From: Glycomyces amatae
Lineage (GTDB): Bacteria > Actinomycetota > Actinomycetes > Mycobacteriales > Micromonosporaceae
NCBI RefSeq assembly: GCF_020991375.1
Contig: NZ_JAJLQZ010000016.1
Location: 1-64,000, forward strand
Direction of reading: 5' to 3'
Length of the DNA: 64,000 nucleotides
A program made the position numbers and the translations under genes. Positions 1 through 8,627 of this stretch are shown in pieces (positions within the stretch are counted from its first letter, which is position 1; each line of letters opens with the position of its first letter). The notes beneath the pieces are model-generated. The model had not been told where the DNA came from, did not search any database, and saw only the letters and a program-made list of their open reading frames with translations.

Positions 1-96
1 TGGGCCGCTGGGCCGCTGGGCCGCTGGGCCGCTGGGCCGCTGGGCCGCTGGGCCGCTGGGCCGCCGGGCCGCCGGGCCGCCGGGCCGCCGGGCCGC
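1..96. repeat. 8-bp tandem repeat array (truncated by window edge)
   Basis: Twelve contiguous 8-bp units are visible. The first eight read TGGGCCGC and the last four CGGGCCGC, so the array has two homogeneous blocks that differ by one base. It starts at the window edge and may be longer. Eight is not a multiple of three, so copy-number changes would frameshift any reading frame; I see no gene here. Confidence 0.95.
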
Positions 97-110
97 CGGC
101 GCCGAAGACG

Positions 111-145
111 GCGCTGCGGGCCCGGCCCTGCCGGGCCCGCAGCGC
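111..145. terminator. 16-bp perfect hairpin, probable bidirectional terminator
   Basis: Perfect inverted repeat with 16-bp GC-only arms and a 3-nt loop (CCT), with no T-tract on either side. It lies downstream of the minus-strand MFS gene (stop at 207) and next to the 8-bp array. GC-only hairpins without a U-run are common actinobacterial terminators. Confidence 0.6.
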
Positions 146-206
146 GGGAGTCGAGCTGATAGCTCTTGTTCGAGATATGTCGTTGTGCCAGTGGAGAAGG
201 CGGTCG

Positions 207-1397
207 CTAGGAGGCGGTGACGAGCTCGGCGGGTTCGATGGCAGGCACGGCGGACTCGGCGTGGGCGCGGGCCAGCGGGACCGACAGCGCGAGCCCGGCC
301 AGCGCCAGGCCGACGCCGACCAGGAGCGGGGCGGTCAGGCTCAACCCGGCCGACAGCGCGAGGCCGCCGAGCCAGGCGCCGTTGGCGTTGGCGAGGTTGA
401 ACGCCGCGTGGTGCAGCGAGGACGCCAGCGACGGGGCCTGGTGGGCGCCGTCGAGCAGCAGGCGCTGCATGATCGGGCCGACCAGCGAGGACGAGGTCGC
501 CATGAGGAAGACCCCGCCGATCGCCAGGACCGGGTTGCCCATGGAGAAGAACATCATGAGCAGCACGGTCGCGATCGTGGTGAACGCGGCGAACAGGCCC
601 TGGATCGGGGCGCGGTCGGCGACCTGGCCGCCGATGACGTTGCCGAGGGTCAGGCCGATGCCGAACACCGCGAGGGTGATCGCGATGGCGACCGCGTTCA
701 GGCCGGTGACCTCCTCGAGGATCGGCGTGAGGTAGGTGTAGGCGGCGAACATGCCGCCGAAGCCGACCGCGCCGGTGACCAGCGGGAGCAGGACCTTCTT
801 GGAGCGGATCGCGCGGATCTCGTCGGCGGCCCGGGTCGGGACGATCACGCCGCGGGTGTCGGGCACGGTGACCCAGACGGCGACGGCCGCCGCGAGGCCG
901 AGCGCGGCGACGGCCGCGAAGATCCAGCGCCAGGAGACCTGGCCGACGATCAGGGCGCTGACGGGGACGCCGACGATCGTGGCGACGGTGAGGCCGGACA
1001 TGATCCCCGCGATCGCGCGGGCGCGCCGCTCGTAGGAGACCAGGCTCGCGCCGACCACCGCGGCCGCGCCGAAGAACGCGCCGTGCGGCAGGCCCGCGAA
1101 GAACCGGGTGCCGAGCAGGAACCCGAAGTCGGGGGCCAGCGCGGTGGCGAGGTTCGCGGCGGCGAACCAGGCCAGCAGGCCGACCATGAGCGGCTTGCGG
1201 GGGACGCGGGTGGTGGCGACCGTCAGCAGCGGGGCGCCGAGGACGACGCCGACGGCGTAGGCCGAGACGGCCAGGCCGGCCTCGGCGAGCGAGACGCCCG
1301 AGGAGGCGGCCATCTGGGGCAGGATGCCCATGATGACGAACTCGGCGGTGCCGATGCCGAACGCGCCGATGGACATGGCGAACAGGGGCATGCGCAT
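207..1397 (-). CDS. MFS drug/sugar efflux transporter (AraJ/YdhP/Cmx-like)
   Basis: A 396-aa, 12-TM-type permease of the major facilitator superfamily, expected to export small molecules across the cytoplasmic membrane by proton antiport. The N-terminus contains GAFGIGTAEFVIMG at residues 11-24, the hallmark first helix of the DHA1 AraJ/YdhP/chloramphenicol-exporter group. Length is normal for the family (about 390-400 aa). The frame stays open about 100 codons upstream, but that extension is Arg/Pro-rich and non-membrane; I chose the ATG at 1397, preceded by GGAG about 11 nt upstream. The gene is monocistronic with 190 bp of its own upstream DNA. The substrate cannot be read from sequence. 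Confidence 0.88.
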   Translation of the reverse strand: MRMPLFAMSIGAFGIGTAEFVIMGILPQMAASSGVSLAEAGLAVSAYAVGVVLGAPLLTVATTRVPRKPLMVGLLAWFAAANLATALAPDFGFLLGTRFFAGLPHGAFFGAAAVVGASLVSYERRARAIAGIMSGLTVATIVGVPVSALIVGQVSWRWIFAAVAALGLAAAVAVWVTVPDTRGVIVPTRAADEIRAIRSKKVLLPLVTGAVGFGGMFAAYTYLTPILEEVTGLNAVAIAITLAVFGIGLTLGNVIGGQVADRAPIQGLFAAFTTIATVLLMMFFSMGNPVLAIGGVFLMATSSSLVGPIMQRLLLDGAHQAPSLASSLHHAAFNLANANGAWLGGLALSAGLSLTAPLLVGVGLALAGLALSVPLARAHAESAVPAIEPAELVTAS

Positions 1398-1587
1398 GGG
1401 AAAAGCAGCTCCGGGAAGACGTGGGAGGGTGAGAACGCTGAGGCTGTCACCGGCTGCTTCCTTGCCGAACCGGTCGCTGTTCAAGAACCGGGGGCGCGTG
1501 CGCCCCGTGAGTCCATCATAAGAACACTCGTCGGGCGAGTAAAAGTCCCGGAGGTGAAATCCCGGCGTGATGTCCGTCGCGGGCCGG

Positions 1588-2517
1588 TTACGCGCGCCGC
1601 ACCGTCCCGCGACCGGTCGCGACCGATCCGCCGCGGGAGTCGGGAGCCTCCGGCTCGGGGCGGTCGCCGCGGCCGGCGAGGTACTTGGCGTAGGCAACGT
1701 CGCGGGCGTGGGCCGGGGTCTCGGTGATCAGCGGGACCCCCGACAGGAGCGGGGTCGACATGACCGTGCGCAGCCCCTCGTCGCCCAGCCTCCCCAGGCC
1801 CAGCGACTCGTGCCGGTCCCGGCGCGAGTCGCGCGGGTCCTTGCTGTCGTTGAGGTGCACCAGGCCGATCCGGCCGGGGCCGACGGCGGCGGTCAGCGCC
1901 CGGAGCGAGGCGTCGAGGCCCTCCGGGTCGGCCAGGTCCTCGCCCGCCGCGTGCAGGTGGCAGGTGTCGAGGCAGAGGCCGACCGCGTCGGTCCCCACGG
2001 CGTCGAGGTACTCCCCCGCGCTGCGCAGCGTCGACGCCGTCCAGTTGGCCCCGCCCGCGGTGGGCTCCACCAGGAGCCGGACCGAGGGCGGCGCCCCGTC
2101 GAGGACCCGGCGGAACACCGGGCCGAGGCGGCGCAGCGCGGCCGCCCGGTCGCCGTCGATCGAGGAGCCCGCGTGCACGACGACGCCCGCGGCGCCCAGG
2201 AGCCCGGCGGCGGCCATCGCCGTCCGCAGGTTCCCGACCGAGCGCTCGACGACCTCGGCCGCGGGCGAGGCGAGGTTCACCAGGTAGGCGGCGTGGACGA
2301 AGACCGGCCAGCCCTCGGCGGCGCACTGGCGCCGGAACTGCGCGGCGACGTCCTCGTCGACGCGCGGCGGCGCCCATCCCCGCGGGGACCCGACGAAGAC
2401 CTGGAGGGTCTCGGCGCCGATCTCGGCGGCCTTGACCAGTCCCTTCCGGACCAGGCCTCCCGCCACGGGGACGTGCGCGCCGATCCGGTGCTCCACGGCG
2501 GCGGGGATCGCGTTCAC
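1588..2517 (-). CDS. nfo: Deoxyribonuclease IV (AP endonuclease, EndoIV family)
   Basis: A zinc-dependent TIM-barrel endonuclease that cleaves DNA 5' of abasic sites in base excision repair. From the GTG start at 2517 it is 309 aa. All expected trinuclear-zinc ligands are in place: H75 (FVHAAY), H115 (VVHAG), E151 (VEPTAG), D184 and H187 (LDTCHLHA), H221 (VHLNDS), D234 and H236 (DRHES), E266 (ITETP). The start was set by GGAGAGGA just upstream; an upstream GTG at 2553 has no good ribosome site and adds only a basic 12-residue tail. The C-terminal ~20 residues are a low-complexity tail. It may be followed on the same strand by the MFS gene 190 bp away. Confidence 0.93.
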   Translation of the reverse strand: MNAIPAAVEHRIGAHVPVAGGLVRKGLVKAAEIGAETLQVFVGSPRGWAPPRVDEDVAAQFRRQCAAEGWPVFVHAAYLVNLASPAAEVVERSVGNLRTAMAAAGLLGAAGVVVHAGSSIDGDRAAALRRLGPVFRRVLDGAPPSVRLLVEPTAGGANWTASTLRSAGEYLDAVGTDAVGLCLDTCHLHAAGEDLADPEGLDASLRALTAAVGPGRIGLVHLNDSKDPRDSRRDRHESLGLGRLGDEGLRTVMSTPLLSGVPLITETPAHARDVAYAKYLAGRGDRPEPEAPDSRGGSVATGRGTVRRA

Positions 2518-2648
2518 GCCCAACGGTCCTCTCCCCTTCCGGCCGGGGGCCACTCTCGCGCACGGCCCGGTCGGCGCGGCCGCGGGGCCGTCGCGGACGG
2601 CGCTCCGGGCCCGCGGCGGGGCCCGGAGTCCGGGTGGGCCTTCTTCTG

Positions 2649-2722
2649 TAGGGCAGGCAGGACTTGAACCCGCGACCCAGGGATTATGAGTCCCCTGCTC
2701 TAACCAGCTGAGCTACTGCCCC
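2649..2722 (-). tRNA. tRNA with CAU anticodon (Ile2 or elongator Met)
   Basis: A 74-nt cloverleaf on the minus strand: 7-bp acceptor stem (first pair G-U), D arm GCTC/GAGC, 5-bp anticodon stem, anticodon loop CTCATAA giving CAU, and T loop TTCAAGT. The discriminator is A and CCA is not encoded. A CAU anticodon is used by elongator tRNA-Met and by TilS-modified tRNA-Ile2. The GACTCATAATC context resembles E. coli tRNA-Ile2 more closely, but I cannot settle identity. It is not the initiator, because the anticodon stem lacks the three consecutive G-C pairs next to the loop. Confidence 0.95.
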
Positions 2723-3040
2723 GAGCGGGCAATATCCTCTCACACCGCGTGGCCGCGCGGTGGCCCCAGGGGAGCGGACGGACGAGACGGGGCACGACGC
2801 GTGCGGCGAAGTGTTGCAAGATATTCACAGGAGTCGAATCGTCCGGCAACGGGCGCGTGCGAGGCCAGGTCGGCGGCGTCCTGTCGCCGGTAACATCTGA
2901 GCCACATTCGCAACGGTTCTATAACGAGGCCTGCTCTTGTCGCCAAGGTCTCCTTAAGATGCGACTCACTCCCGCCGTTTCGTGTTTCTCGAACATCACA
3001 CGCGACGGGTTCCGACGCCCAAACCTCCCGAGGGGGCCCA
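2723..3040. other. Intergenic region upstream of the liv operon
   Basis: 318 bp without a convincing gene and somewhat richer in A/T than its surroundings. It separates the divergent tRNA and livH. A TATAAC sequence near 2921 could be a -10 element. Just before livH, GAGGGGG (about 3029-3035) serves as ribosome site for the TTG start. No riboswitch-like structure was recognised. Confidence 0.5.
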
Positions 3041-4429
3041 TTGAGACGTGCAGTGCTGTTGCTGTCGGCTGCGTTCGCCGGCCTGTTGCTGGGATTGGGG
3101 GTGAACAGCAGCGCGGTCGCGCAGTCGGCGCTCGGCGTCCACGGCACCCTGGAGAACCAGCAGGACGAGCCCGTCGCGGGGGTCTCGATCACCGTCGCCC
3201 AGGCGGACGGGACCGAGGTCGCCACGGTCGAGAGCGCCGAGGACGGCACCTGGGCCGTCCCGCTCGAGACCGGGGGGGCCTACGTGATCACCCTCGACGA
3301 GTCGACCCTGCCGGACGGGCTGCTCGTCCGCAACGGCAGGCCGCAGCTCGAGGTCGAGGTCAACTCCGACCGGACCGTCCTGTTCCCGCTCGACACGCAA
3401 CTGGCCGAGGGCGTCACGCCCGAGGACCCCGACGAGTCCTCCTCCGACGAGGACGGCGAGAGCGCCGCCCCCGGAGACGAGACCTCCGGTGACGAGGTCG
3501 ACGAGGCCGAGGACGGCGAGGCCCTCGGCGAGATCGAGGACGAGGGCGGCGCCACCCGCGCCGTCAGCCTCCTGTTCTCCGGCCTCCACTTCGGCCTCAT
3601 GATCGCCCTCGCGGCGGTCGGCCTGTCCATGGTCTTCGGCACCACCGGGCTCACCAACTTCGCCCACGGCGACCTGGTGACCTTCGGCGGCGTCGCCGCC
3701 CTGCTGTTCAACCTCACCTTCGGCCTGCCGGTGTGGCTCGCGGCCATCGCCGCGGTCGTGCTCGGCGCCGCCTTCGGCTGGGCCCAGGACTGGGGCCTGT
3801 GGAAGCCGCTGCGCAAGCGCGGGACCGGGCTGGTCACGATGATGATCATCTCGATCGGTGTGGCCATGCTCATCCGCTACGCCACGCTGTTCTTCGTCGG
3901 CGGCGAGCGCCAGCGCTACACCGAGTACGTCGGCCAGGAGCCGTGGGACTTCGGGTGGCTCGTGATCACCCCCAAGGACGTCGCCACCGGCTCCATCGCG
4001 CTCGTCGTCTGCGTCCTGGTGGGCCTCGCGCTCGTGTTCACCCGGCTCGGGAAGGCCACCCGCGCGGTGGCCGACAACCCGTCCCTGGCCGAGTCCACCG
4101 GCATCGACGTCAACCGGGTCATCCGCCTGGTGTGGACCATCGGCGGCGCGCTCGCGGCCATGTCGGGCGTGTTCCTGTCCATCAGCGACGGCGTCAAGTT
4201 CGACATGGGGCAGCACCTGCTGCTCCTGGTCTTCGCCGCGGTCGTGCTCGGCGGGCTCGGCACCGCGTTCGGCGCGTTCGTCGGCTCCATGATCATCGGG
4301 GTCTTCGTGCAGATGTCGACCCTCGTGGTCGCGCCCGAGCTGAAGTACGTCGGCGCGCTGGCCGTCCTCATCATCATCATGCTCACCCGTCCCCAGGGCA
4401 TCCTGGGCCGACGCGAGCGAATCGGTTAG
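3041..4429 (+). CDS. livH: Branched-chain amino acid ABC transporter permease with secreted-type N-terminal domain
   Basis: A 462-aa LivH-family inner-membrane permease. Residues ~172-460 are the transmembrane domain, with the typical GLSMVFGTTGLTNFAHGD opening and the LGGLGTAFGAF loop near the C-terminus. Unlike classical LivH (~300 aa), it begins with a signal-peptide-like segment (1-28), a beta-rich carboxypeptidase-regulatory/SpaA-like module (~30-118) and a highly acidic Asp/Glu linker (~121-170). These would lie outside the membrane. The TTG start at 3041 has GAGGGGG upstream and begins exactly at the signal peptide. It is first gene of livHMGF, 11 bp before livM. Substrate (branched amino acids, other amides or urea) is inferred from family only. 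Confidence 0.9.
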   Translation: MRRAVLLLSAAFAGLLLGLGVNSSAVAQSALGVHGTLENQQDEPVAGVSITVAQADGTEVATVESAEDGTWAVPLETGGAYVITLDESTLPDGLLVRNGRPQLEVEVNSDRTVLFPLDTQLAEGVTPEDPDESSSDEDGESAAPGDETSGDEVDEAEDGEALGEIEDEGGATRAVSLLFSGLHFGLMIALAAVGLSMVFGTTGLTNFAHGDLVTFGGVAALLFNLTFGLPVWLAAIAAVVLGAAFGWAQDWGLWKPLRKRGTGLVTMMIISIGVAMLIRYATLFFVGGERQRYTEYVGQEPWDFGWLVITPKDVATGSIALVVCVLVGLALVFTRLGKATRAVADNPSLAESTGIDVNRVIRLVWTIGGALAAMSGVFLSISDGVKFDMGQHLLLLVFAAVVLGGLGTAFGAFVGSMIIGVFVQMSTLVVAPELKYVGALAVLIIIMLTRPQGILGRRERIG

Positions 4430-4440
4430 GAGGCCACGCG

Positions 4441-5484
4441 ATGGATTGGCAATTCGTATTCAGCCAGGCGCTCACGCAGGCCATCGGGCCGACCATGCTC
4501 GTGTACGCCCTCGGCGCGATCGGCCTGAACCTCCAGTTCGGGTACACGGGCCTGCTCAACTTCGGCCAGGCCGCGTTCGCCGCGATGGGCGCGTACGGCC
4601 TGGCGCTCGCCGTGGCCTCCTTCGGCCTGCCGTTCTGGTGGGGCATCGCGATCGGGCTCGTCGCCGCGGTCGTGATGGCGCTGCTGCTGGGCATACCGAC
4701 GCTGCGGCTCCGCGCCGACTACCTGGCGATCGTGACGATCGCGGCGGCCGAGATCGTGCGGCGGCTCGCCCGCTCGACGGTCTGGTCGGAGACCACCGGC
4801 GGCTCGGACGGCCTGCGGGGCTTCTCCGAGGCGTTCTTCGCGATGAAGCCGTGGGGGGACGACGGCAACTGGTCGTTCCTGTTCGTCTCGATGGAGAGCG
4901 GCCGGCTCACGGTCGACCTCGGCGTCGTGAACTTCCAGTACTCCGACCGCGACCTGTGGGTCATGGTCGTGGGCTGGACGCTGGTCCTGTTCTTTCTGGC
5001 GGTGATGGGCCTGCTCGTGCACAGCCCGTGGGGCCGCGTCCTCAAGGGCATCCGGGAGGATGAGGAGGCCGTCAGGAGCCTGGGCAAGAACGTCTTCGCG
5101 TACAAGATGCAGGCGCTGGTCTTCGGCGGCATCATCGGCGCGTTCGCGGGCTTCATGTTCGCGCTCAGCCGCGCGAACGTCCAGCCCGACGCGTTCACGA
5201 CGGACTTCACGTTCTACTTCTACGTGGTCCTCATCCTCGGCGGGGCGGCGAGACTCTTCGGGCCGGTGCTCGGCGCGGCCCTGTTCTGGTTCCTGTACAA
5301 CCTGTTCGCCCAGGGGCTCAACCAGGCCATCCGGGCCGACGTGATCCCGCCGAGCGTGCTCGACTCGACGCAGGTCGGTCCGCTGGTGTTCTTCCTGCTG
5401 GGCCTGGGAATGGTCCTGCTGCTGATCTTCCGGCCGCAGGGGCTCATCGGCAACCGGAAGGAGCTGATGCTCGATGTCCGCTGA
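4441..5484 (+). CDS. livM: Branched-chain amino acid ABC transporter permease LivM
   Basis: 347-aa second permease subunit of the importer, expected to pair with LivH. It has the LivM signature GLNLQFGYTGLLNFGQAAF at residues 28-46 and about 8-10 hydrophobic segments, and ends with the FRPQGLIG motif shared by the family. ATG at 4441 follows AGGAGG at a good distance. Its last 11 bp overlap the start of livG, suggesting translational coupling. A ~60-residue polar stretch near residues 120-175 probably forms an extracytoplasmic loop. Confidence 0.94.
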   Translation: MDWQFVFSQALTQAIGPTMLVYALGAIGLNLQFGYTGLLNFGQAAFAAMGAYGLALAVASFGLPFWWGIAIGLVAAVVMALLLGIPTLRLRADYLAIVTIAAAEIVRRLARSTVWSETTGGSDGLRGFSEAFFAMKPWGDDGNWSFLFVSMESGRLTVDLGVVNFQYSDRDLWVMVVGWTLVLFFLAVMGLLVHSPWGRVLKGIREDEEAVRSLGKNVFAYKMQALVFGGIIGAFAGFMFALSRANVQPDAFTTDFTFYFYVVLILGGAARLFGPVLGAALFWFLYNLFAQGLNQAIRADVIPPSVLDSTQVGPLVFFLLGLGMVLLLIFRPQGLIGNRKELMLDVR

Positions 5485-6331
5485 CCAGCAGACCGGGATC
5501 TCGGCCGCGCGGGCGGCCCTGTCGGGGGTGGCGGCCGAACCGGGCGTCGCCAAGCCCGACCCGATCCTGACCGCCGCCGGGGTGCGGCGGGCGTTCGGCG
5601 GCCTCGTGGCCGTCGACGTCGAGCACCTGGAGGTGCAGCGGGGCTCGATCACCGCGCTCATCGGCCCCAACGGGGCCGGGAAGACCACGTTCTTCAACCT
5701 GCTCACCGGTTTCGACCGTCCGAGCAGGGGGACGTGGGACTTCAACGGGCGCAGAGCGAACCGGATGCGCTCGTACCAGGTGGCGCGGGCCGGGATGGTC
5801 CGCACGTTCCAGCTGACGAAGGCCCTCACCCGCATGAGCGTCATGGACAACATGCTCATCGGGGCGTCGTCCCAGATCGGCGAGCGCATGTGGGCCGGGC
5901 TCCTGCCGCCGCTGTGGCGGCAGCAGGAGGCGGCGAACCGCGAGAAGGCGCTGGAGCTCCTGGAGCGCTTCAAGCTCATCGACAAGCGCGAGGACTACGC
6001 GGGCGAGCTCTCGGGCGGCCAGCGCAAGCTCCTGGAGATGGCGCGGGCGCTCATGCTCGACCCGAAGATGGTCATGCTCGACGAGCCGATGGCCGGGGTG
6101 AACCCGGCGCTGAAGCAGTCGCTGCTGGAGCACATCAAGGGCCTGCGCGAGGAGGGCATGACCGTCCTGTTCGTGGAGCACGACATGGACATGGTCCACG
6201 AGATCGCCGACTGGGTCGCGGTGATGGCCGCCGGGCAGCTCATCACGGAGGGCACGCCGGACCAGATCTCGGCGGACCGGCGGGTCATCGACGCCTATCT
6301 GGGCGCGCACCACGACGCGGCCCAGCGTTAG
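5474..6331 (+). CDS. livG: ABC transporter ATP-binding protein LivG
   Basis: 285-aa cytoplasmic ATPase of the importer. Walker A GPNGAGKT is at residues 64-71; the signature LSGGQRKLLEMARAL is followed by Walker B VMLDEPMAGV, and the H-loop is in FVEHDMDMV. The VEHDM and GVNPAL sequences are characteristic of LivG rather than LivF. About 30 residues precede the first strand, longer than usual. The start overlaps livM by 11 bp. It would form a heterodimer with LivF beneath LivHM. Confidence 0.94.
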   Translation: MSADQQTGISAARAALSGVAAEPGVAKPDPILTAAGVRRAFGGLVAVDVEHLEVQRGSITALIGPNGAGKTTFFNLLTGFDRPSRGTWDFNGRRANRMRSYQVARAGMVRTFQLTKALTRMSVMDNMLIGASSQIGERMWAGLLPPLWRQQEAANREKALELLERFKLIDKREDYAGELSGGQRKLLEMARALMLDPKMVMLDEPMAGVNPALKQSLLEHIKGLREEGMTVLFVEHDMDMVHEIADWVAVMAAGQLITEGTPDQISADRRVIDAYLGAHHDAAQR

Positions 6332-6339
6332 GAGACGAC

Positions 6340-7218
6340 ATGAGCGACAACGAGAACCAGCCGCTTGAGGCTCCCGGCGAGGAGGCGGGCGAGGGGTCCG
6401 GCGAGGGCATCGCCCCGACGGGCGCCCCGATCGGCGAGACCGCCGAGTCGTCCACGGAGGTGTGCAGCCGCGAGGGCCACCTGGAGGCCTCGGGCGACGC
6501 GCTGCTGCGCGCCGACGAGGTCACGGCCGGGTACATCCCGGGCGTGTCCATCTTGAACGGCACGGACCTGTACGCGGACGAGGGCGAGCTGGTCGGCATC
6601 ATCGGCCCGAACGGGGCCGGGAAGTCGACGCTCCTGAAGGCCATGTTCGGCCTGGTGGGGATCACCTCCGGGACGGTCACGCTCCGCGGGGAGGTGATCA
6701 CGAACCGCAAGGCGCACCAGCTGGTGCCGCTGGGCGTGGGCTTCGTGCCGCAGACGAACAACGTGTTCGCGGCGCTGACCGTGGAGGAGAACCTCGAGAT
6801 GGGGGTCTTCCTGCGTCCCGGGTCCTTCAAGGAGCGGTTCGAGTTCGTGACCGACCTGTTCCCGGTGCTCGGGGACCGGCGCGCCCAGCGGGCCGGGTCG
6901 CTCTCGGGCGGCGAGCGGCAGATGGTGGCGATGGGCCGGGCGCTCATGATGGAGCCGTCGGTGCTGCTGCTGGACGAGCCGTCGGCGGGGCTGTCCCCGG
7001 CGATGCAGGACGAGGTCTTCTTCAACACGAAGCAGATCAACCAGACCGGGGTGACGGTGGTGATGGTCGAGCAGAACGCCCGGCGGTGCCTCCAGATCTG
7101 CGACCGGGGCTACGTGCTGGACCAGGGCCGCAGCGCCTACACCGGTCCGGGCGAGGGCCTCATCGACGACCCGAAGGTGGTCGAGCTGTACCTCGGCACG
7201 CTCGGCAAGGCCCGTTAG
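6340..7218 (+). CDS. livF: ABC transporter ATP-binding protein LivF with acidic N-terminal extension
   Basis: 292-aa ATPase, partner of LivG. Walker A GPNGAGKS is at 89-96, the signature is LSGGERQMVAMGRAL, Walker B is VLLLDEPSAGLSP, and VEQNA replaces VEHD, the LivF hallmark. Classical LivF is ~235 aa; the extra ~50 N-terminal residues are Glu/Gly-rich and probably disordered. ATG at 6340 follows GGAG, 8 bp after livG. Last gene of the operon, followed by two strong hairpins. Confidence 0.94.
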   Translation: MSDNENQPLEAPGEEAGEGSGEGIAPTGAPIGETAESSTEVCSREGHLEASGDALLRADEVTAGYIPGVSILNGTDLYADEGELVGIIGPNGAGKSTLLKAMFGLVGITSGTVTLRGEVITNRKAHQLVPLGVGFVPQTNNVFAALTVEENLEMGVFLRPGSFKERFEFVTDLFPVLGDRRAQRAGSLSGGERQMVAMGRALMMEPSVLLLDEPSAGLSPAMQDEVFFNTKQINQTGVTVVMVEQNARRCLQICDRGYVLDQGRSAYTGPGEGLIDDPKVVELYLGTLGKAR

Positions 7219-7250
7219 GGGTTCCTGAACGGCCCCTGCCGAAGGCGGGG

Positions 7251-7284
7251 GAAGGCCCCGGGTCCTGCGGGACCCGGGGCCTTC
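7251..7284. terminator. Hairpin terminator after livF
   Basis: Perfect 15-bp inverted repeat with a 4-nt loop (TGCG), between convergent livF and the binding-protein gene. First of two similar hairpins; both stems share the CCCGGGTCC core. Confidence 0.8.
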
Positions 7285-7323
7285 GCGTCGGCGGCGGCCC
7301 GGCCGCCTCGCGGCGGGTGCGGG

Positions 7324-7358
7324 AAGCCCCCCGGGTCCTGCGTGGACCCGGGGGGCTT
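7324..7358. terminator. Second hairpin terminator, facing the binding-protein gene
   Basis: Perfect 15-bp stem with a 5-nt loop, ending 12 bp from the stop of the minus-strand gene. With the hairpin at 7251 it makes a back-to-back terminator pair insulating two convergent transcripts of one transport system. Confidence 0.8.
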
Positions 7359-7370
7359 TCGCGGTGGGTA

Positions 7371-8627
7371 CTACTCGTTCAGGTCGCCGAAGCGGTATTC
7401 GAGGTTCGTGAACGTGTTGTCGGCCGAGTACTGGTAGACGCCGATGGTGGCGGCGGAGACGTCGCCTTCGGGGGAGAACTCGATCGGGCCGGAGTAGCCC
7501 TCGTAGTCGATGTCGGCGCTGCTGTCCTCGGCCAGCAGTTCGGCGCAGGCGGTGAAGCCCTCGCACTTGGTGCCGCCGGTCGAGACGTCGATCAGGTTGT
7601 CCTTGATGGTCTCGGAGTCGTAGCCCTCGCCGGCGATCGCCGCGAGCGCGGCCAGGGAGGTGGCGTCGTAGGACTCGGGGCCGTAGGTGTACTCCTCGAG
7701 GTCGGGGTTGATCTCCAGGAGGCGCTCCTGGATCTTGGCGGGGTCGGCGCCCGGGTAGGTGCCCTTGGCGCCATCGAGGAAGCCCTCGGGGAACTCGGCG
7801 CTGTAGTCGGCGAGGTTGCCGTCCACGAGGTACCAGCCGAGGTCCTGGGCGCTCTGGCCGGCTTCGGCGAGCGCCGGGCCGAGGTTCACGATCTCGTTGA
7901 AGGTGATGAGGACGACCGCGTCGGCGTCGGCCGCCGCGAGCTGGCCGGCCTCGGCCGAGAACTCGGTGGCGGTCGGGTCGTAGATGGTGTTCATGACCAC
8001 TTCGCCGCCGAAGGCGGTGATGTTCTCCTCGACCGCGGCGGCCAGGCCGGTGCCGTAGGCGTCCTGGAGGGCCAGGATCGCGATCTTCTCGTGGCCGTCG
8101 GCGATGATCGTGTCCGCGAGGACGCGGCCCTGGAGGACGTCCGAGGGCGCGGTGCGGAAGTAGTAGTCGCCGCGCTCGTACGTGGTGAAGTCCGGCGAGG
8201 TGTTCGCCGGGGAGATCTGGACGATCCCCTCTTCGTAGAGCTTGTCGATGAACTGGAACGAGACGCTGGAGGAGGCGGAGCCGATGACGACGTTGGCGTC
8301 CTGGGCGATGAGCGCGTCGGCGGCCTGGCTGGCGATGTCGGTCGAGGCGTCGCCCGAGTCCTCGTGGAGGACCTCGACGCAGGTGTCGAGGACGCCGCCG
8401 AACTCGTTGATCTCCTCGATGGCGAGGTCGACGCCGGCGAACTCGGGCGGGCCGAGGAAGGCGAGGGAGCCGGTCTGCGGCAGGATCGTGCCGACCGTCA
8501 TGCCGTCGCCTTCGTTGCATTCGCCGCTGGACGATCCGGAGTTCTCCTCGTCGCCGCAGGCGGCGAGGGCGAACGCGGTGACACCCGCTGTGGCGGCAGC
8601 GAGCAGCGCTCTGGGAAAGCGAGCCAT
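7371..8627 (-). CDS. Branched-chain amino acid-type ABC transporter substrate-binding lipoprotein
   Basis: 418-aa type I periplasmic-binding (Peripla_BP_6, LivK-like) lipoprotein. The signal peptide ends in the lipobox LAAC with lipidated Cys at residue 24, then an acidic Ser/Gly linker. The mature domain opens with GTILPQTGSLAFLGPP and carries the ...SPANTSPDFT... ligand-hinge segment typical of the family. ATG at 8627 follows AGGAG. It is convergent to livHMGF, so it is separately transcribed but almost certainly the matching receptor. Four Cys in the mature C-terminal half may form disulfides. Confidence 0.92.
   Translation of the reverse strand: MARFPRALLAAATAGVTAFALAACGDEENSGSSSGECNEGDGMTVGTILPQTGSLAFLGPPEFAGVDLAIEEINEFGGVLDTCVEVLHEDSGDASTDIASQAADALIAQDANVVIGSASSSVSFQFIDKLYEEGIVQISPANTSPDFTTYERGDYYFRTAPSDVLQGRVLADTIIADGHEKIAILALQDAYGTGLAAAVEENITAFGGEVVMNTIYDPTATEFSAEAGQLAAADADAVVLITFNEIVNLGPALAEAGQSAQDLGWYLVDGNLADYSAEFPEGFLDGAKGTYPGADPAKIQERLLEINPDLEEYTYGPESYDATSLAALAAIAGEGYDSETIKDNLIDVSTGGTKCEGFTACAELLAEDSSADIDYEGYSGPIEFSPEGDVSAATIGVYQYSADNTFTNLEYRFGDLNE

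Noticed and set aside
177-1727. Long open frame opposite the MFS gene
   Set aside because: Composition is Arg/Gly/Asp-rich without membrane or domain patterns; it is the mirror of a GC-rich coding frame.
2649-2722. Initiator tRNA-Met
   Set aside because: The anticodon stem lacks the three consecutive G-C pairs next to the loop that mark initiators.
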